DNA of 64,000 nucleotides, from positions 496,001-560,000 of the forward strand of contig JAIXMN010000012.1 in NCBI GenBank assembly GCA_025716815.1. The letters run 5' to 3'. The stretch is from Dichotomocladium elegans. Lineage: Eukaryota > Mucoromycota > Mucoromycetes > Mucorales > Lichtheimiaceae. This document shows, piece after piece, positions 62,444-64,000 of the stretch (positions are counted from its first letter, which is position 1; each line of letters opens with the position of its first letter). The notes beneath the pieces are model-generated. The model was not told the origin of the DNA, did not search any database, and saw only the letters and a program-made list of their open reading frames with translations. The position numbers were made by a program, and so were the translations under genes.

Positions 62444-64000
62444 ATGGGAAACACACTTACGACGTCTGCGTCAACACATCCTGATCCATCGAATTATTCC
62501 ATCTCCAGTGGCAACAGCAAACATGCCGGCACCGTGAATCGTAGGCATCACCATATGGACTCACGGCCATCTACAGCAGGACTCTCGCCAACCGCGCATA
62601 GCACTTTGCGGAAAAAGGAGTCATCTTCGACACTTGGAAGTTCGCGGTTCTACACTCACCACAGCGCTTCGAGTACTTCAATGGCTTCAAAAGTATCCAA
62701 GGGCAGTAGAAAACGTCAGCAGCAGCAGCAGCAACATCAGGTGGAGCCTAAGATTGTGGATATCAGCAAACCAACCCATTTTGAGCACGGTATTCATGTC
62801 GAGTTTAACAAGGAAAGCGGTCGGTTCATGGTAAAAAAAAAAAGTTACAGTAAGCACGTGTGCTCGGTATTGTATTGACTATCCCGACCTTCACTCCAAA
62901 AAAGGGTCTACCTGATGTATGGCAACAGTCTTCGTTACCAAGCGACGATATCCTTGATACAAATTATATTAATCCTAATCTTGTGCCTCACTCGATCGAC
63001 GCTCGACGTAATCCATGTTTTGCACATTTTTTTTTCCACGAGAATCGGTCTATTTACTCTATTCTTTTTTCCCCTTCTCTCTTGCGACAGAAAAACCCCA
63101 GCTTGCATTAAAAAAATCAACACCTGTGATCGGCATGCCTTTCAACATCAAGCACCACGTCCACGTCCAAGTTGATACAGCAGGTAGCGGATTAATCGGT
63201 CTTCCGAGAGAATGGCGAAATATCTTGGCAGCTTCAGGGGTTCCTGAGGATGTGCTAAGAACCCATCCAAGGGCTGTCGAGGGGCTAATGCAGGCGCGGA
63301 TGCCGGATTCACTCCAAGCAAAACGAATATCGGAACAGTTCAAGCCTGATCTGACGAGCAGTATGAGGCACCCCGATATTGGTGGTCGTGGTGGTGCTAC
63401 TTCGGACCCTGTACCTCCTTCTCCTCCCCCTGATCCTGCTTCTGTTTCTGCTCCTGCAGGAGAAAAAGATCTCCTCCCGGTGGGTTATGCGCCACCGACT
63501 CGAGCACGGTCGTCGAAAGTATTGCAACTGGCAAACATTTCTAAAAGTGAATCCGCTGGCAGTTGTACGCCAGCAACCGTGACAAATGAAACGGAGGGTA
63601 ATAATAAAACCAAGAGGAAAATAGGATGTGGATGTGTACAGGGTTGGCTCAATTCATGTCTTCTTTTTCGCTATTTACTATCTATCTGTTGCTATAGAGG
63701 ATTTAACGCTACCTAACGCACTACCTTCATCCGAAAGCCATCTTTCCTTGGATTCAAGCTTTATTGGTATGTACCACGCGTACGCAAAAACAAACACACA
63801 AAGACGGCGAAATAGGGAGAGCAAAGACTTGCTGACGGCCATTTGGGTTAGACGACATTGTCGATAATGCAGATCCATCGACGATTTATACCGATCATGT
63901 ACTTATCGCTGAAGGAGAATCTGGGCCTATGTATGCTGCGAAGCATAACGTGACAAACCGATTGGTAAGCGTTCCCAAATATTGTTATAAAGTGCATGGA
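62444..64000 (+). CDS. PAK/STE20-family protein kinase with two CRIB motifs, 3' end missing
   Basis: Effector kinase of Cdc42/Rac-type GTPases. Exons in the window: 62444-62830, 62905-63007, 63091-63635, 63700-63766, 63852-63964, continuing beyond the edge. It starts MGNTLT, which fits an N-myristoylation signal (Gly2, Thr6). A Ser/His-rich region and a poly-Gln run follow. CRIB 1 is ISKPTHFEHGIHVEF...GRFMGLPDVW, split by intron 1. CRIB 2 with its inhibitory-switch continuation is IGMPFNIKHHVHVQV...LIGLPREWRNILAASGVPED, as in PAK autoinhibitory domains. After a Pro/Ser linker the kinase domain begins (DPSTIYTDHVLIAEGESGPM then YAAKH), with a glycine-rich loop EGESG. The catalytic core lies outside the window. 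No PH domain is present, unlike CLA4-type PAKs. Confidence 0.88.
62712..62740 (+). repeat. CAG repeat coding poly-Gln in the PAK gene
   Basis: In-frame CAG/CAA run giving about six Gln, then His-Gln, shortly before CRIB 1. Confidence 0.8.

Overview
This window reads as nuclear DNA of a filamentous, early-diverging fungus, most likely a Mucoromycota (Mucorales-like) genome. The signs are compact genes with many introns of roughly 45-100 nt, GT/AG or GC/AG splice sites, fungal housekeeping genes, decayed Tc1/mariner-type (DDE_3) transposons, and a PAK kinase with two CRIB motifs. The phylum call is an inference; no rRNA or other marker gene is present.

Layout, left to right. 1-10 kb: three minus-strand genes, namely Mediator subunit 13 (running off the left edge), a membrane-anchored M28 peptidase of the glutamate carboxypeptidase II type, and an Atos/FAM214-domain protein. 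10-16 kb: a gene-poor stretch with a decayed DDE_3 transposon and a second, weaker transposase relic. 16-28.4 kb: arginine-type carbamoyl-phosphate synthase small subunit (CPA1) with a spliced arginine attenuator peptide uORF, an HDHD2-like HAD phosphatase, cyclophilin A, KTI12, a possible small membrane protein, a 2-Cys peroxiredoxin and an MFS transporter. 28.7-38.9 kb: a two-finger C2H2 protein, a second DDE_3 relic, a THEM6-like hot-dog protein, V-ATPase subunit B and NOC4. 38.9-42.3 kb: 3.4 kb without a supported gene. 42.3-56.1 kb: a five-unit polyubiquitin gene, an HDHD3-like HAD protein, an N-terminal-motor kinesin, a secreted PL14-type polysaccharide lyase, a DUF2235 hydrolase and succinyl-CoA ligase alpha. 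56.1-62.4 kb: two more transposon fossils in gene-poor DNA. 62.4-64 kb: the 5' part of a PAK/STE20 kinase, cut by the right edge.

The genes are mostly unrelated housekeeping functions, with no biosynthetic cluster or operon. The exon models were built by hand from splice consensus, reading phase and family motifs; within each gene all phases close.

Most notable: (1) upstream of CPA1 a uORF whose spliced product closely resembles the arginine attenuator peptide, with an intron inside the conserved core, so that splicing could switch the attenuator on or off; (2) five GC-AG introns among about 80 modelled; (3) an 11-nt microexon and a 4-nt first coding exon; (4) a PAK kinase with two CRIB motifs and an N-myristoylation-type start.
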